Of a stretch of 38,387 nucleotides of DNA, positions 30,986 through 38,387 are shown one piece after another. The notes under the pieces were generated by a model. The model was not told where the DNA came from. It made no database searches and saw only the letters and a program-made list of their open reading frames with translations. Both the position numbers and the translations under genes were made by a program. Numbering within the stretch: the first letter of the stretch is position 1; the number at the start of each line of letters is the position of its first letter. Source of the stretch: SSF53 sp036170535 (GTDB lineage: Bacteria > Spirochaetota > Leptospiria > Leptospirales > Leptonemataceae); the NCBI GenBank assembly GCA_036170535.1, contig JAVHPJ010000157.1, positions 1 to 38,387 of the forward strand, read 5' to 3'.

Positions 30986-32287
30986 TCAATAGCGATAGGC
31001 TTCGTGTTTGTACGGCCCTTCGACAGCAACGTCGATGTAAGCGGCCTGGGCGGGAGTCAGACGGGTCAAACGCGCGCCGATTTTATCCAGGTGCAGGGCC
31101 GCCACCTTTTCGTCGAGATGCTTGGGCAAAAGATGAACGCCCACGGCGTACGAGCCCGTGTAGAGTTCCATCTGCGCCAGCACCTGATTGGTAAAGCTGG
31201 TCGACATCACAAAGCTGGGATGGCCCGTGCCGCAACCCAGGTTCACCAGGCGCCCTTCCGCCAGCAGCAGAATGCTGTTGCCTTTGGGGAACGTAAACTT
31301 GTCCACCTGGGGCTTAATTTCGGTGCGTTTGACGCCCGGGAAGCTGATCAGTTTGGAAACCTGGATTTCCGTATCGAAGTGACCGATATTGCATACGATT
31401 GCGCCGTCTTTCATGCGCTGCAGATGGTCGATCGTAATGATGTCGATGTTGCCCGTCGTGGTTACAAAGATATCCGCTTTGCTCGCCCACTCGTCCATCG
31501 TATCAACGACATAGCCTTCCATCGCCGCCTGCAGGGCGTTGATCGGATCAATTTCCGTTACGACGACCTTGCAGCCGAACTGACGCAGGCTCTGGGCGCT
31601 GCCCTTGCCCACGTCGCCGTAGCCGCAGACCACGGCGGTTTTACCGGCAAGCATTACGTCCGTTGCGCGCTTGATGCCGTCCACCAGCGATTCGCGACAG
31701 CCATACAGGTTGTCGAACTTGCTTTTCGTAACCGAGTCGTTCACATTCATCGCCGGAAACTTGAGCGTGCCTTCGCGCATACGTTTGCGCAGTTTGTGCA
31801 CGCCCGTCGTCGTTTCTTCGGATACGCCCTGGATACGGCCGACCAGTTCCGAACGCTTGTCATGCACCCAGTCGGTCAGATCGCCGCCGTCATCCAGAAG
31901 CATATTCGGGCCTTCCGGAAAATTCAGGGTTTGGTCCTGCGCCCACCAGTATTCCTCTTCGTTCATGCCTTTCCACGCAAATACCGGAATTCCAGCGGCG
32001 GCGATGGCGGCGGCGGCGTGATCCTGCGTGCTGAAAATGTTGCAAGTCGCCCAGCGCACTTCGGCGCCAAGGTAATGCAGCGTTTCGATCAACACAGCGG
32101 TCTGGATCGTCATGTGGAGCGATCCGGAAATTCGCGCGCCTTTCAAAGGCTTCGTGGCGCCAAATTCCTCGCGCAGAGCCATCAGGCCCGGCATTTCTTT
32201 CTCTGCGAGAATGATCTCCTCGCGGCCCCATTGGGCGAGACTGATGTCTTTTACTTTGTAGTCAGTCCGTTCTGATACAGCGGTCAT
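30986..32287 (-). CDS. ahcY: S-adenosylhomocysteine hydrolase
   Basis: A 433-residue NAD-dependent cytoplasmic enzyme that splits S-adenosylhomocysteine to adenosine and homocysteine, clearing the inhibitor left by methyltransferases. Motifs: ARISGSLHMTIQTAVLIETL, CNIFSTQDHAAAAIA, LYGCRESLVDGIKRATD, the NAD-binding loop VCGYGDVGKGSAQSL, CNIGHFDTEI, NLGCGTGHPSFVMSTSF and the C-terminal PYKHEAYRY. Start is ATG 32287 behind AAGGAG with six bases of spacing; the frame extends upstream without a ribosome site. It lies 31 bases after the SahR-like regulator and ends in a strong terminator, so it is the last gene of a methyl-cycle unit. Confidence 0.96.
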   Translation of the reverse strand: MTAVSERTDYKVKDISLAQWGREEIILAEKEMPGLMALREEFGATKPLKGARISGSLHMTIQTAVLIETLHYLGAEVRWATCNIFSTQDHAAAAIAAAGIPVFAWKGMNEEEYWWAQDQTLNFPEGPNMLLDDGGDLTDWVHDKRSELVGRIQGVSEETTTGVHKLRKRMREGTLKFPAMNVNDSVTKSKFDNLYGCRESLVDGIKRATDVMLAGKTAVVCGYGDVGKGSAQSLRQFGCKVVVTEIDPINALQAAMEGYVVDTMDEWASKADIFVTTTGNIDIITIDHLQRMKDGAIVCNIGHFDTEIQVSKLISFPGVKRTEIKPQVDKFTFPKGNSILLLAEGRLVNLGCGTGHPSFVMSTSFTNQVLAQMELYTGSYAVGVHLLPKHLDEKVAALHLDKIGARLTRLTPAQAAYIDVAVEGPYKHEAYRY

Positions 32288-32318
32288 TTTTTTCTCCTTA
32301 ATTCTTATTCTCAAAAAA

Positions 32319-33356
32319 TTACGCAGGTTTGCGCGCACGTCCGGTCGGCGCCGGTTCGCGGCGCGCACGGCCCTCGGTTTTTGCGACAAAAAACAAACAA
32401 TCCAGCTCTCCGGCGCCGCGTCCGCCTTCCTTTTGCATTACCCGGAAACCCGACTCGGCAAGCGCTTTCTGGAGTCGCGCAGAAGGAAAGCCGAGCCAGA
32501 AATCCGCAAAGCGGGTGCGCATGACCTCTTCTTCATGATGGTCAAGCTCTGCAAGAATCAAAGTCCCGCCAGGCCGCAGCGCGCGGCGAATTTCGCGCAG
32601 CGCCGCGAGGGGATCGGGCATGTGGTGCAGCACCATGCTGGCCACAACGGTATCCGCTTCGCCGTCGCCAAGCGGCAGATGCTCGAGAGCGCCGATGCGA
32701 TACTCGGCCCGCGGCGACTCGACGCGCTGACGCGCGCGCTCCAGCATGTTCGGACTCTGGTCGACGCAGATCAGACGCGGCGTGCGATTCGCGAGCAGCC
32801 GCGACAATTCCCCGGAGCCGCAACCCAGATCGACGGCGACGCCCGGGTCTTCAGGCAACAGCGCGAGAATTCGATCGCGGTAAAAGTCGCTGTCTACGAG
32901 ACCGCGCTGGAGACGATCTTGATCCTGCCCGTATGCCTGGAAATGTTGAATGGCGTCGCGCTTACGTTCCGACAGGTGGGACGTAAGTCGCTCGTAGTCG
33001 CGTTTCATCTCGCGCGGTCGCTTGAGCGTGGCCGCGTCAGTTTCCGGGTGGAGCGCAGGAACGGGAAAGCGCGCCCCCCCGGAGCCCACGCCGATCGCCG
33101 CCAGCAGGGCGCTGAGTTCGGCGCTGCGTTCAACTTCAGGATGAATGGCGTAATAAATGCGCGTGCCGTCGCGCGCGCCTTCCACCAGCCCCGCGCGGGC
33201 GAGTATCTGAAGATGGCGCGAACAGCGACTTTGCCGAAAACCGAGTATGTCGCGGATTTCGTTCACCGAAAGCGGTTCGCGCCCCAGGACGCCGAGTATC
33301 CGCAGGCGGACGTCATCAGCGAGGGCCTTGAGTATTTCGACAAGGGGGCGGGTCAT
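32319..33356 (-). CDS. ArsR-family regulator fused to SAM-methyltransferase domain (SahR-like)
   Basis: A 345-residue protein with an N-terminal winged helix of the ArsR type (PLVEILKALADDVRLRILGVL, recognition region SRCSRHLQILARAGLVE, wing GTRIYYAI) and a C-terminal class I methyltransferase domain. The latter has VDLGCGSGELSRLL, VDQSPNMLERARQRV, ALEHLPLGDGEADTVV and LRPGGTLILAELDHHEEE. This architecture is that of SahR, the SAH-sensing repressor of methyl-cycle genes described in Proteobacteria. Being directly upstream of ahcY and next to metF supports the same role. The start may be ATG 33356 (chosen, just before the helix-turn-helix) or ATG 33398. A palindrome overlaps the upstream start. 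The Pro/Arg-rich C-terminus is disordered. Confidence 0.85.
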   Translation of the reverse strand: MTRPLVEILKALADDVRLRILGVLGREPLSVNEIRDILGFRQSRCSRHLQILARAGLVEGARDGTRIYYAIHPEVERSAELSALLAAIGVGSGGARFPVPALHPETDAATLKRPREMKRDYERLTSHLSERKRDAIQHFQAYGQDQDRLQRGLVDSDFYRDRILALLPEDPGVAVDLGCGSGELSRLLANRTPRLICVDQSPNMLERARQRVESPRAEYRIGALEHLPLGDGEADTVVASMVLHHMPDPLAALREIRRALRPGGTLILAELDHHEEEVMRTRFADFWLGFPSARLQKALAESGFRVMQKEGGRGAGELDCLFFVAKTEGRARREPAPTGRARKPA

Positions 33357-33389
33357 AAGACCGGGTATCCGCCCATGCGCATACCCATC

Positions 33390-33407
33390 TATTGACATAA
33401 CTCAATA
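33390..33407. promoter_or_regulatory. Candidate operator of the SahR-like regulator
   Basis: Perfect 6-bp arms TATTGA (33390-33395) and TCAATA (33402-33407) around six bases. It lies 34 bases upstream of the chosen start of the regulator gene, in an AT-rich patch that stands out from the GC-rich surroundings. Autoregulation of the regulator-ahcY unit is inferred. No copy is seen directly upstream of metF. Confidence 0.5.
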
Positions 33408-33440
33408 AAGGGTCGGGGCGTCGACAAAAAAACCCGACCC
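33408..33440 (-). terminator. Possible terminator after the phosphatase gene
   Basis: On the minus strand, 8-bp arms at 33440-33433 and 33417-33410 enclose a 15-base loop that contains seven T. The stem is followed by TTTATT. It begins just after the phosphatase stop (33443) and may end its transcript, with the operator next to it. Confidence 0.45.
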
Positions 33441-33442
33441 CC

Positions 33443-35215
33443 TCAGAGGCGGACGACCATCATGGTCGCGTCGTCCGAAGCCTCAAAGCCTTCGCGGAAC
33501 CGGGTGACATCGTCAAAGACCAGGCGAATCACCTCTTCGGGGGTGCGCTCCGAATGTTCCCGAATCAGCGCGAACAAACGATCATCGCCGAATTCCTGGA
33601 AATAGCGATTGGTCGCCTCCGTCACGCCATCCGTATAGAGCACGAGCAAATCGCCAGGCTCATACTCGTAAATGCGCTCCATATACTCCGTTCCAGGGAA
33701 AGCCCCGAGCGGCGCTCCCTTGCCGGAAAGTAATTCGAGTTCATTCGACCGACGCCGGAAGAGAATCTGTCGATTGTGCCCGGCGGAAGCCAACCGCAGC
33801 CGCGCGAACTCCCGTTCCACCTGAATGAGCATGCACGTGACAAAGAGTTCGATTCCGCGCTGGCGAGAAAGTTCCTGATTCACCCGCATGAGCGACGTCA
33901 CCGGATCCAGATTGCGCGGAATCTGACCGCTCAGCAGCGTTTTGGAATATTCCATAAAAAGCGCCGCCGGCACGCCCTTGCCGGCCACGTCGGCCATCAC
34001 AAGCGAGATACGATTCTCAGAATGATAAATCAGATCATAGAAATCGCCGCCCACTTCGCGACAGGCTTCGTAACGCGTCGCCACTTCCAGGCCGGCGATG
34101 CGCGACGGGATGCGCGGCAGCGAATTCTTTTGAATCATCGCAGCCGTATCGAGGTCCTTGCGATACAACTGAATTTCGATTTCACGCTGGCGCGAGCGAA
34201 TCCGCGAACTCGCATCGGCGATCTGATTGGCGACCGTCGACAGCACTTTCATTTCGAAATAGTCGAAGGCTTGACCCGAGCGTTTGTCTGCTGCGTTGAG
34301 CACTCCGGCCGCCTTTCCGTCAACGATGATCGGCACGGCCACAAAAGACCGCGTGGAATAACGACTCGCCTGATGGGGCGCCATGCGCAGATCTTTCTCC
34401 AGGTCGCGCACCAGCAGCGGATCGCCCGTGCGTAACACAATGCCGGCGACGCCGCTCTCCGGATCAATGCGCATATCCTGATCGCCGACAGTAAATCCCA
34501 GGGTGCGCGCCAGGCGGAGGCCCTGCTCGTCCAGCAGCATTACGGACAGCCGCTCCACGCCGAGCACCCGGCTGATCGCCTCCAGGACCGAGTCGAGCAA
34601 CTCATCGACGGTTTCTTTGTCGCGGACGCTTTGCGAAATCTCGTAGATGCAATTGAGCTCGTCCATGCGCTCTTGCAAATCGTCGTAAAGTCTGCGATTG
34701 CGAATCGCGAGAGCCGCCATGTTCGAAAGATAGGTCAGCAAGCGCATGTCGGACGCATCGTAGTCGCGTCCGTCGCTCGCATTCAGGGCCTCGAGGACCC
34801 CGATCAGATCGGAGCCCGCCATCATCGGCACCGCGATGAGGTTGCGAGTTTGAAATCCGGTATCGGCGTCGATGCTGCGCAGCAAGCGCTGATCGCTTGC
34901 GGCGTCGTTGACGATGATCGGTTTGCGTTCAGTCGCGCAGGCGCCCGCAATGCCCTGCCCGGCCGGGATGCGCCGCTGGGCCAGGAGGCGGCCGCTGGGA
35001 CCGCGGGCTATGTCGAAAATCAGCTCTTCGGTTTCGGCGTCGTATAACAGAAGCGAAGCGGCCTCGGATCGCAAGAGATCTCGGGCCACGTCCATGATGC
35101 TGGTCAGGAGCGCCTGCAGATCGCTCGATGCGTTAATCCGCACCGTAATTTCATTGATCTTCGAAAGGGTAAGTCCGCGCAGGCCCTGCATTCTATTATG
35201 ATCGGCGGATTTCAC
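33443..35215 (-). CDS. GAF-GAF-PP2C (SpoIIE-type) serine phosphatase
   Basis: A 590-residue cytoplasmic signalling protein. Two GAF sensor domains lie at about 30-175 (LLRSEAASLLLYD, GQGIAGACATERKPIIVND) and 195-350 (VLGVERLSVMLLDEQG, DPESGVAGIVLRTGDPLLV). A PP2C/SpoIIE phosphatase domain follows at about 375-590 with the metal-binding motifs REVGGDFYDL, MADVAGKGVPAALFM, LYTDGVTEATN and SDDATMMVV. Such proteins dephosphorylate STAS anti-anti-sigma proteins. GTG 35215 is preferred because an AGGAG site lies seven bases upstream; ATG 35191 is the alternative. It overlaps the end of metF by 20 bases. Confidence 0.9.
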   Translation of the reverse strand: MKSADHNRMQGLRGLTLSKINEITVRINASSDLQALLTSIMDVARDLLRSEAASLLLYDAETEELIFDIARGPSGRLLAQRRIPAGQGIAGACATERKPIIVNDAASDQRLLRSIDADTGFQTRNLIAVPMMAGSDLIGVLEALNASDGRDYDASDMRLLTYLSNMAALAIRNRRLYDDLQERMDELNCIYEISQSVRDKETVDELLDSVLEAISRVLGVERLSVMLLDEQGLRLARTLGFTVGDQDMRIDPESGVAGIVLRTGDPLLVRDLEKDLRMAPHQASRYSTRSFVAVPIIVDGKAAGVLNAADKRSGQAFDYFEMKVLSTVANQIADASSRIRSRQREIEIQLYRKDLDTAAMIQKNSLPRIPSRIAGLEVATRYEACREVGGDFYDLIYHSENRISLVMADVAGKGVPAALFMEYSKTLLSGQIPRNLDPVTSLMRVNQELSRQRGIELFVTCMLIQVEREFARLRLASAGHNRQILFRRRSNELELLSGKGAPLGAFPGTEYMERIYEYEPGDLLVLYTDGVTEATNRYFQEFGDDRLFALIREHSERTPEEVIRLVFDDVTRFREGFEASDDATMMVVRL

Positions 35216-36077
35216 GCAGAATCTCCTGCGTGAGCTGACTTTGGTTCAAGGTATAAAAATGAATTCCCGGGACGCCCCGGGCCAGCAGTTCGCGACACTG
35301 ACGCACCGAGTAGTCCCGGCTCACGGCCAGCACCCGCGCCTGATCGTCGCCGCAGGCCTCCAGAGCCTGACTGAGCTCGACCGGAATCGTGCAGCCCGAC
35401 ATTGCGGTAATGCGGGTAATCTGCTTGTAGTTCGCAATGGGCATAATGCCGGGCACGATCGGCCGGGTCACGCCCAGGGCCCGCGCGCGCCGCTCAAAAT
35501 CAAAGAACTTCTGGTTATCGAAGAAAAGCTGGGTCACGAGAAAATCGACGCCCGCCTCCTCTTTCACCTTGAGGCTGGCCAGGTCCGCCTCGGCGGACGC
35601 GGCTTCCGGATGCACCTCCGGATAACAACCCCCGCCCAGACAGAACTCCGGACGGTTTCTTCTAATAAAAGAGATCAGCTCGGAGCCGTAGCGAAAGCCG
35701 TCCGCGGGAGGGGCGTAGTTCGGATCATCCTTGGGCATGTCGCCGCGCAGGGCCATGATATTCCGTATGCCGGCGGACGCCAGATCGTCGAGTATCGCGA
35801 GCACCTCGGCTGGACGCGCGCCAATGCTGGTATAATGCGCCATTGCGACCAGGCCAAAGTCGTCCTGGATGCGGCGCACCCACTCCACAGTCCGGTCCCG
35901 GGTTGCGCCGCCGGCGCCGTAGGTCACGGAAATGTAGTCGGGCTTGAGATCGCGGAGGGTCTCGACAGTCCGGAAAAGCTGCTCTTCGCCGGCTGGATTC
36001 TTCGGGGGAAAGAACTCGAAGGAAAACAGGGGTCGCGCGCCCTGCGCCTCGCTTAATATCTCGGAAATACGTTTCAT
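35196..36077 (-). CDS. metF: Methylenetetrahydrofolate reductase
   Basis: A 293-residue flavoenzyme that reduces 5,10-methylenetetrahydrofolate to 5-methyltetrahydrofolate, the methyl donor for methionine synthesis. Motifs in order: FSFEFFPPKNPAGEEQLF, YISVTYGAGGATRDRTVE, NIMALRGDMPKDDPNY, CLGGGCYPEVHPEA, VDFLVTQLFFDNQKFFDF, VPGIMPIANYKQ and VPGIHFYTLNQS. Length is normal. Start ATG 36077 follows a GGAG site; the frame extends upstream without signals. It is the first gene of the run metF, phosphatase, SahR-like regulator, ahcY, which together cover methyl supply and SAH removal. It is divergent from the voltage-sensor-like gene. Confidence 0.95.
   Translation of the reverse strand: MKRISEILSEAQGARPLFSFEFFPPKNPAGEEQLFRTVETLRDLKPDYISVTYGAGGATRDRTVEWVRRIQDDFGLVAMAHYTSIGARPAEVLAILDDLASAGIRNIMALRGDMPKDDPNYAPPADGFRYGSELISFIRRNRPEFCLGGGCYPEVHPEAASAEADLASLKVKEEAGVDFLVTQLFFDNQKFFDFERRARALGVTRPIVPGIMPIANYKQITRITAMSGCTIPVELSQALEACGDDQARVLAVSRDYSVRQCRELLARGVPGIHFYTLNQSQLTQEILREIRRS
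35223..35227 (-). promoter_or_regulatory. Ribosome-binding site favouring GTG start at 35215
   Basis: AGGAG on the minus strand, seven bases before the GTG at 35215, inside the end of metF. It supports GTG over the ATG at 35191, which has no such site. Confidence 0.5.
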
Positions 36078-36193
36078 CCGGCTCCTGTCGCAGCGCCGCA
36101 GATTTTCCCGGCGTCCTTCCGTCTGGCCCGGGCGCGAGGTCAGGGGCAACTTAATTCTATTTCTCCGGGAGCTTTCTTTCGAAAATATGAAAT

Positions 36194-37339
36194 ATGGAAC
36201 ACCGACGCGAGCGCGGCCTGCGACACCGAATCGATCGGATGCTTCTGGACCCGATCTTCAACCTGGCCTCCGTCGCCGTTACGATCGTCGGAATTCTGAC
36301 CCTGGCCGCGCCGGCGCTTTTCGACCTGAGCCTTGCGGAGCGGGCCTTTCTGCTGCAGTTGGATCTGGCGGTGCTCGGCTTGATTCTGCTCGAAACCTGC
36401 CTGCGACTCATCGGCGGACAGCGCGCACGATATCTGCAAAGCGCGTCTTTTCTCGCCGACGTCATAGTGCTGACGCCGCTCTTCGCCGCCGGCGCACTGA
36501 GCCTGGCCTTGCAACTCGGCGCCATCGGCCCCGACGACGCCAGCGCCTGGCAGACCTTTCCGGGCGTCTATTTGATCAAGGGCGTGCGCGCCCTGCGCCT
36601 GCTGCACTCCGTGCAGTACTTCTATTCCCAGAAACAACTCGGTCTGGCCGGCGAACGCATGGTCCACTCGGAGCTGAAAGCGCGAGTTTTCGCCGGAGTC
36701 GCAACGATATTGTTCTTCTTTATTCTGGCGATCGGGCTCACTGTGGCGGGCGTCACTCGCGATCTGCGCGAAACCCAGAAGAAGAATCGCGTACAACAGA
36801 TCACGCTCCAGGCGGCCAGCTACGGAGCGCTGCAATCGATGCTCCTGTTTAATGACACGGTAATTTCAGTGAAGACCTTCGTTAACGGCGAGATCCAGGA
36901 AGCGCGCAACGAACGCTTCCCTACGGATCGCATTGCGGCGTATTTCGCGTACGGCAGAGATTATGTCCAGATAGACGGCCAGCAGGGCGGCGTTCGGCCG
37001 GGCGAATCCATCCAGGTCAGCTTTCAGGATTTGAACCGGAGCGGCGAGGCTGTCGAACTGCTGATCCTCGCGGCGGGAACGGTCGTGGTCGCGGCGCTGC
37101 TGTTCAGCTTAAACTTCTACCTCAACCGTCTTGTCATCGATCCTGTTGAGCGCGCAACGCGAGTCCTGGAGCTGCGCCTGCGCGGCGAAGAGATCGAGCG
37201 CTCCGACGTCTTGCAGACGCCGTTCACCGAGGTGACGCGTCTGATCAATACAGTTGATCACCTGTACCAGCGGCTGCGCGCGCCGGCCCGCAAGCAGCTG
37301 ACGCCGCACGCGGGACGCGACGCCGAGTTTGACGATTAA
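36194..37339 (+). CDS. Membrane protein with voltage-sensor-like N-terminus and HAMP-like C-terminus
   Basis: A 381-residue protein with six membrane segments. The first four (about 20-42, 53-72, 85-105, 126-143) resemble an ion-channel voltage sensor: E67 in segment 2, D89 in segment 3 and regularly spaced K129, R132, R135 in segment 4 (YLIKGVRALRLLHSV). Segments five (about 165-187) and six (about 287-311) enclose an extracytoplasmic loop of about 100 residues like a sensor domain. A HAMP-like linker follows (RLVIDPVERATRVLELRLRG, with LINTVDHLYQRLR), and then only a 19-residue tail. No kinase, cyclase or pore domain is present. The stop overlaps the stop of the opposite gene. The sensor reading is inference. 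Confidence 0.7.
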   Translation: MEHRRERGLRHRIDRMLLDPIFNLASVAVTIVGILTLAAPALFDLSLAERAFLLQLDLAVLGLILLETCLRLIGGQRARYLQSASFLADVIVLTPLFAAGALSLALQLGAIGPDDASAWQTFPGVYLIKGVRALRLLHSVQYFYSQKQLGLAGERMVHSELKARVFAGVATILFFFILAIGLTVAGVTRDLRETQKKNRVQQITLQAASYGALQSMLLFNDTVISVKTFVNGEIQEARNERFPTDRIAAYFAYGRDYVQIDGQQGGVRPGESIQVSFQDLNRSGEAVELLILAAGTVVVAALLFSLNFYLNRLVIDPVERATRVLELRLRGEEIERSDVLQTPFTEVTRLINTVDHLYQRLRAPARKQLTPHAGRDAEFDD

Positions 37340-38387
37340 CCCGCGATTAAAAGCGCGCTTACCAGGCCCTCGCCTTTTTTTAACTCGCCCAGGCTGCGCG
37401 CAAAAATCATCCCCGGCTTGTATTTCGCTTCATCGAGTTTTTCGGCGCAACCCGAGTTGATCGAAGCGACCAGCAAATCGCCCGCTTCAATTGGTCGGCG
37501 CTCCGCCGTGACGCGCACAGAGACCACGCCCAGTACGGCGACCAGTTCCATTCCGCGCGGCCGGCCCGGCGCATAAAAGCCGCGCTCGCCGGCGTCCACA
37601 TCGGGTAAATGCCCCTCCGGCGGATTCAGAACCAGCCCGGCGTGTTCTGTGACTACGCCGACGACCGAACGCGCGCCGTAGTCGCGCGATTTTTTCAGGC
37701 GTTCGCCCTTCCCATCGATCACTACAACATCGCCCGGACTCAACACGTCTTTTTCGTCCACGGGAAAATACACGCCAATCGCGCCGGCCCCGGCGCGGAG
37801 ATAGACTGTGTCTTCAAATCGACTGAGGCCCCGCGCGAGCAAAGCCAGCACCGACGAGGGCAGACCGCGCGACTCCTCGGAACCGCCCGCGACCACTGCA
37901 TAACTGCGTTCCGAACTGAACCAGCCGCCGGGACCGGCCCGGCCCGCGCCCAACACGCCCACGCCGCCGCCGGGACTCAAACCGATTACGCCCGCCGCGT
38001 CGCCCGAACCGACGACGCCGTCGCGCTCACCGACGCCGGCCAGGCCGGCGCCGCCGCCGCGATTGACACCGGTAATCGGCGCGTGGCCGGCCGGCGGTTT
38101 TGCCAGCGCTGCATAAGCCTCGCCGGATTCCGCTTCCAGGCGAATAGCGCCGGTGTGACTGGAAAAGTCGTGCTCGCGCGGCGCGTAATCGTGCTCATGC
38201 GGAGTCGGCGCGCGCGCATCGGAAAGACGCGGATCATCGGCCTGGACCACCCGACCGGCGAGCGCACTGCCCGCTGCCGCGAGTTCCACAATCCCCGCCC
38301 GCTCCGTCGTCGCCGGCTTCAGCCGACTATCATCGCCCTGTACTACTACGCCGGCCGCATCCTCTCCGTCACGGGCCAATTCGACAA
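37336..38387 (-). CDS. Fibre-like repeat protein, C-terminal part (cut by right edge)
   Basis: About 350 residues of a protein whose start lies beyond the right edge; the frame is open to the last base. At its visible N-terminus are two copies of a 32-residue repeat with VELA...VVQxDDxRL, like segments of phage tail fibres and related surface proteins. Next come HEHDYAPREHDF (His-rich), a Gly-rich block of GVxG-like steps (GVGERDGVVGSGDAAGVIGL), and a C-terminal domain (LSPGDVVVIDGKGERLKKS, RPIEAGDLLVASINSG, then GMIFARSLGELKKGEG) resembling a domain that ends many secreted or tail-fibre-like proteins. No other phage gene is nearby. The function is unknown; a surface or appendage role is likely. 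Confidence 0.7.
   Translation of the reverse strand, partial: VELARDGEDAAGVVVQGDDSRLKPATTERAGIVELAAAGSALAGRVVQADDPRLSDARAPTPHEHDYAPREHDFSSHTGAIRLEAESGEAYAALAKPPAGHAPITGVNRGGGAGLAGVGERDGVVGSGDAAGVIGLSPGGGVGVLGAGRAGPGGWFSSERSYAVVAGGSEESRGLPSSVLALLARGLSRFEDTVYLRAGAGAIGVYFPVDEKDVLSPGDVVVIDGKGERLKKSRDYGARSVVGVVTEHAGLVLNPPEGHLPDVDAGERGFYAPGRPRGMELVAVLGVVSVRVTAERRPIEAGDLLVASINSGCAEKLDEAKYKPGMIFARSLGELKKGEGLVSALLIAG

Noticed and set aside
29900..32275. A 791-codon open frame on the plus strand opposite the GHKL-like gene and ahcY
   Set aside because: It lies antisense to a certain ahcY and has no recognisable domain or ribosome site; long mirror frames are common in GC-rich genes.
32288..32318. SAM or SAH riboswitch before ahcY
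   Set aside because: The gap is only 31 bases, mostly the ribosome site, so no room for an aptamer; the DNA-binding regulator is the more likely control.
37336..38387. Prophage remnant at the right edge
   Set aside because: Only a fibre-like repeat is seen, with no integrase, capsid, tail or lysis gene in the window.

Overview
The window is one strand-switching stretch of a GC-rich (about 60% by eye), gene-dense bacterial chromosome. The best guess is a spirochaete of the Leptospirales, outside the low-GC genus Leptospira. Supporting signs are many short lipoproteins with loose lipoboxes, a GAF-GAF-PP2C (SpoIIE-type) phosphatase, stand-alone GHKL-like and STAS-like proteins, O-antigen export genes, and an MBOAT gene beside two membrane-anchored SGNH proteins. 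This placement is inference from gene content. I see no rRNA or tRNA gene, insertion sequence, integrase, CRISPR array or replication origin. No gap between genes exceeds about 210 bases.

Left part (1-8.6 kb): the start of a lipoprotein gene cut by the left edge, alanine racemase, a 45-residue basic protein, a hairpin-rich leader and a large CapD/PglF-type NDP-sugar dehydratase. These are followed by a GT-C-like membrane protein coupled to a STAS-like protein with a zinc ribbon, an alpha/beta hydrolase whose nucleophile serine is replaced by glycine, a MazG-like protein, a PlsC-like acyltransferase behind a good sigma-70 promoter, and a DUF427 protein.

Middle (8.7-19.5 kb): a tight plus-strand operon holds two related small exported proteins, a Cys-rich lipoprotein, a TonB-dependent receptor and a second Cys-rich lipoprotein. 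It runs by overlapping stop/start codons into an LpxL-type acyltransferase and a YheT-type hydrolase, with a single-domain response regulator next. On the other strand lie Wzt and Wzm (O-polysaccharide ABC export). Divergent from them is a split DsbD system: a lipoprotein alpha domain plus a membrane/thioredoxin protein.

Right part (19.5-38.4 kb): a five-gene minus-strand cassette (GT87-type glycosyltransferase, MBOAT O-acyltransferase, two SGNH proteins, lipoprotein) probably modifies a surface polysaccharide. After queA, a conserved hypothetical and dtd come a coiled-coil protein and a degenerate GHKL protein with zinc-binding cysteines. A methyl-cycle block follows: metF, a GAF/PP2C phosphatase, an ArsR-methyltransferase regulator like SahR with a nearby palindrome, and ahcY with a strong terminator. 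The window ends with a membrane protein built like a voltage-sensor domain plus HAMP without an output domain, and a fibre-like repeat protein cut by the right edge.

Taken together the region is rich in envelope functions (LPS assembly, polysaccharide acylation, outer-membrane uptake, disulfide supply) and in partner-switching-type signalling parts. The least explained pieces are the TonB-receptor/lipoprotein operon, the voltage-sensor-like protein and the zinc-ribbon signalling proteins.
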